A DNA stretch of 64,000 bases from Candidatus Tectimicrobiota bacterium. Lineage in GTDB: Bacteria; Tectomicrobia; Entotheonellia; Entotheonellales; Entotheonellaceae. The DNA lies in assembly GCA_026005175.1 (NCBI GenBank), contig BPKO01000004.1, positions 1 to 64,000 on the forward strand. Reading direction: 5' to 3'. The position numbers were made by a program, and so were the translations under genes. Position 1 is the first letter of the stretch. The number at the start of each line of letters is the position of its first letter. Below the pieces are notes generated by a model, which had not been told where the DNA came from, did no database searches, and saw nothing but the letters and a program-made list of their open reading frames with translations. Shown one piece after another: positions 63,006-64,000 of the stretch.

Positions 63006-64000
63006 TCAGACCAGCTTGACCAGCATCTTGCCCAGGTTTTCGCCGTGAAAGAGCCCGATAAAGGCCTGCGGCGCCTTCTCTAGCCCCTCGACGATCGTCT
63101 CTTCCCACTTCACTTTGCCTTCGCGGATCCAGGCGGCCATGTCGGCGTGGAACGGCGCCTGGCGCTCGAGGTGATCCGAGACGATGAAGCCTTGCAGCAG
63201 GAGCCGCTTGCGCACCGCGTGCACGAGGTTGCGCGGCCCCGGCGAGGGGGCGTTGTACTGCGAGATCATGCCGCACAGGACAATGCGGCCAAAGGGCTTC
63301 ATGTGCTCCAGGGCCGCTTCGAGGTGGGCGCCGCCGACGTTTTCGAAGTAGATGTCGATGCCCTCCGGGGCGAGGCGGCCAAGCTCGTCAACGAGCGAGG
63401 GCACGGTCTTGTAGTTGAATGCCGCGTCGATGCCCGCCACTTCCAGCAGCCACTGCACCTTGCTCGGCGAGCCGGCACTGCCGATGACGCGGCAGCCCTT
63501 GAGCTTGGCGATCTGGCAGGCCACCTGGCCCACCGCCCCCGCGGCTGCCGACACGAAGACCGTCTGGCCCGGCTGCGGCTTGCCGATGTCGAGGAGCCCC
63601 ACGTACGCCGTCATCCCCGGCATGCCCATCACCCCCAGGTAGGCCTGGGGCGGCACCAGGCGGGTGTCGATTTTGGTAAGCCCGCTGCCGTCAGAAAGAA
63701 AATACTCGCGCCAGCCCAGGCGACTGAGCACCATCTCCCCGGGCGAGAAGTCGGGGTGGCGGGAGGCCACCACCTCGCCGACGCTGCCCCCCTCAAGGGG
63801 TGCGCCGAGCGGAAACGGCGGCACGTAGCTGGGGCGGTCGTACATGCGGCCGCGCATGTAGGGATCGACCGACATGAAGTGGTTGCGCACCAGCACCTGG
63901 CCGGGCTGGGGGTCGGGCAGGGTGACGTCGACCAGGGCAAAGTTGTCCGGCGATGGCAGGCCCACCGGCCGGCTCTTGAGGTGGATCTCGCGGCTCTTTA
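63006..64000 (-). CDS. NADP-dependent oxidoreductase (MDR, 2-alkenal reductase type), 5' end beyond window
   Basis: A zinc-free medium-chain reductase of the leukotriene B4 dehydrogenase/curcumin reductase-like group. Seen are SVDPYMRGRMYDRPSY, GMPGMTAYVGLLDIGKP, the cofactor motif AAAGAVGQVACQIAKLKG, and FENVGGAHLEAAL. The frame is open to base 64000, and the family N-terminal wording (KSREIHLKSRPVGLPSPDNF) is just visible, so only a few start residues are missing. Its stop lies next to the stop of the coiled-coil gene. Confidence 0.92.
   Translation of the reverse strand, partial: KSREIHLKSRPVGLPSPDNFALVDVTLPDPQPGQVLVRNHFMSVDPYMRGRMYDRPSYVPPFPLGAPLEGGSVGEVVASRHPDFSPGEMVLSRLGWREYFLSDGSGLTKIDTRLVPPQAYLGVMGMPGMTAYVGLLDIGKPQPGQTVFVSAAAGAVGQVACQIAKLKGCRVIGSAGSPSKVQWLLEVAGIDAAFNYKTVPSLVDELGRLAPEGIDIYFENVGGAHLEAALEHMKPFGRIVLCGMISQYNAPSPGPRNLVHAVRKRLLLQGFIVSDHLERQAPFHADMAAWIREGKVKWEETIVEGLEKAPQAFIGLFHGENLGKMLVKLV

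Overview
This is a GC-rich bacterial chromosome segment with no rRNA, tRNA or ribosomal protein genes, so placement rests on gene content alone. Hopanoid genes (hpnH, an hpnM/mlaC-type gene, hpnD), a bacterial family B DNA polymerase, a TPP decarboxylase pair, an LLM flavoenzyme and many amidohydrolase, metallo-hydrolase and SDR genes suit an uncultured deltaproteobacterial, Tectomicrobia- or Rokubacteria-like lineage. That placement is a guess. Several unrelated genes carry single-base frameshifts at C/G runs, which points to a draft or metagenomic assembly.

Left part (1-21.8 kb): a CRISPR-Cas island. A 53-unit array (950-4279) lies beside a leftward type I-B operon reading cas6-cas8b-cas7-cas5-cas3-cas4-cas1-cas2. 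Across a 670-bp divergent intergenic region, a rightward type III operon encodes Cmr1, a second RAMP, a Csx11-like Cas10 without GGDD, Cmr4, Cmr5 and a Cas5-like RAMP. The type III operon has no cas1, cas2 or cas6 of its own, so it probably uses crRNAs made by the I-B Cas6. The array looks composite: spacers are about 33 nt over most of it and about 43 nt next to the leader, with a truncated repeat at the change.

Middle (21.8-41.2 kb): a decarboxylase pair with a zinc dehydrogenase; an LLM oxidoreductase with an alpha/beta hydrolase; a six-gene leftward operon (two amidohydrolases, two metallo-beta-lactamase-fold hydrolases, an SDR, a molybdopterin oxidoreductase); hopanoid genes on either side of a compact divergent promoter region; an HU protein with a clear promoter and terminator; an MFS transporter; and a gamma-glutamyltransferase.

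Right part (41.2-64 kb): MazG; a membrane-bound nucleotide cyclase; a signalling operon with a KaiC-like ATPase and two histidine kinases; a secreted protein of unknown function; an FAH hydrolase / cyclase / DHDPS-like operon; an Sfp-type phosphopantetheinyl transferase with MbtH but no NRPS; DNA polymerase II; an SDR, a SelT/W/H-like protein and an unusual peptide-type ABC transporter without ATPase genes; a coiled-coil membrane protein; and an NADP-dependent oxidoreductase cut by the window end.
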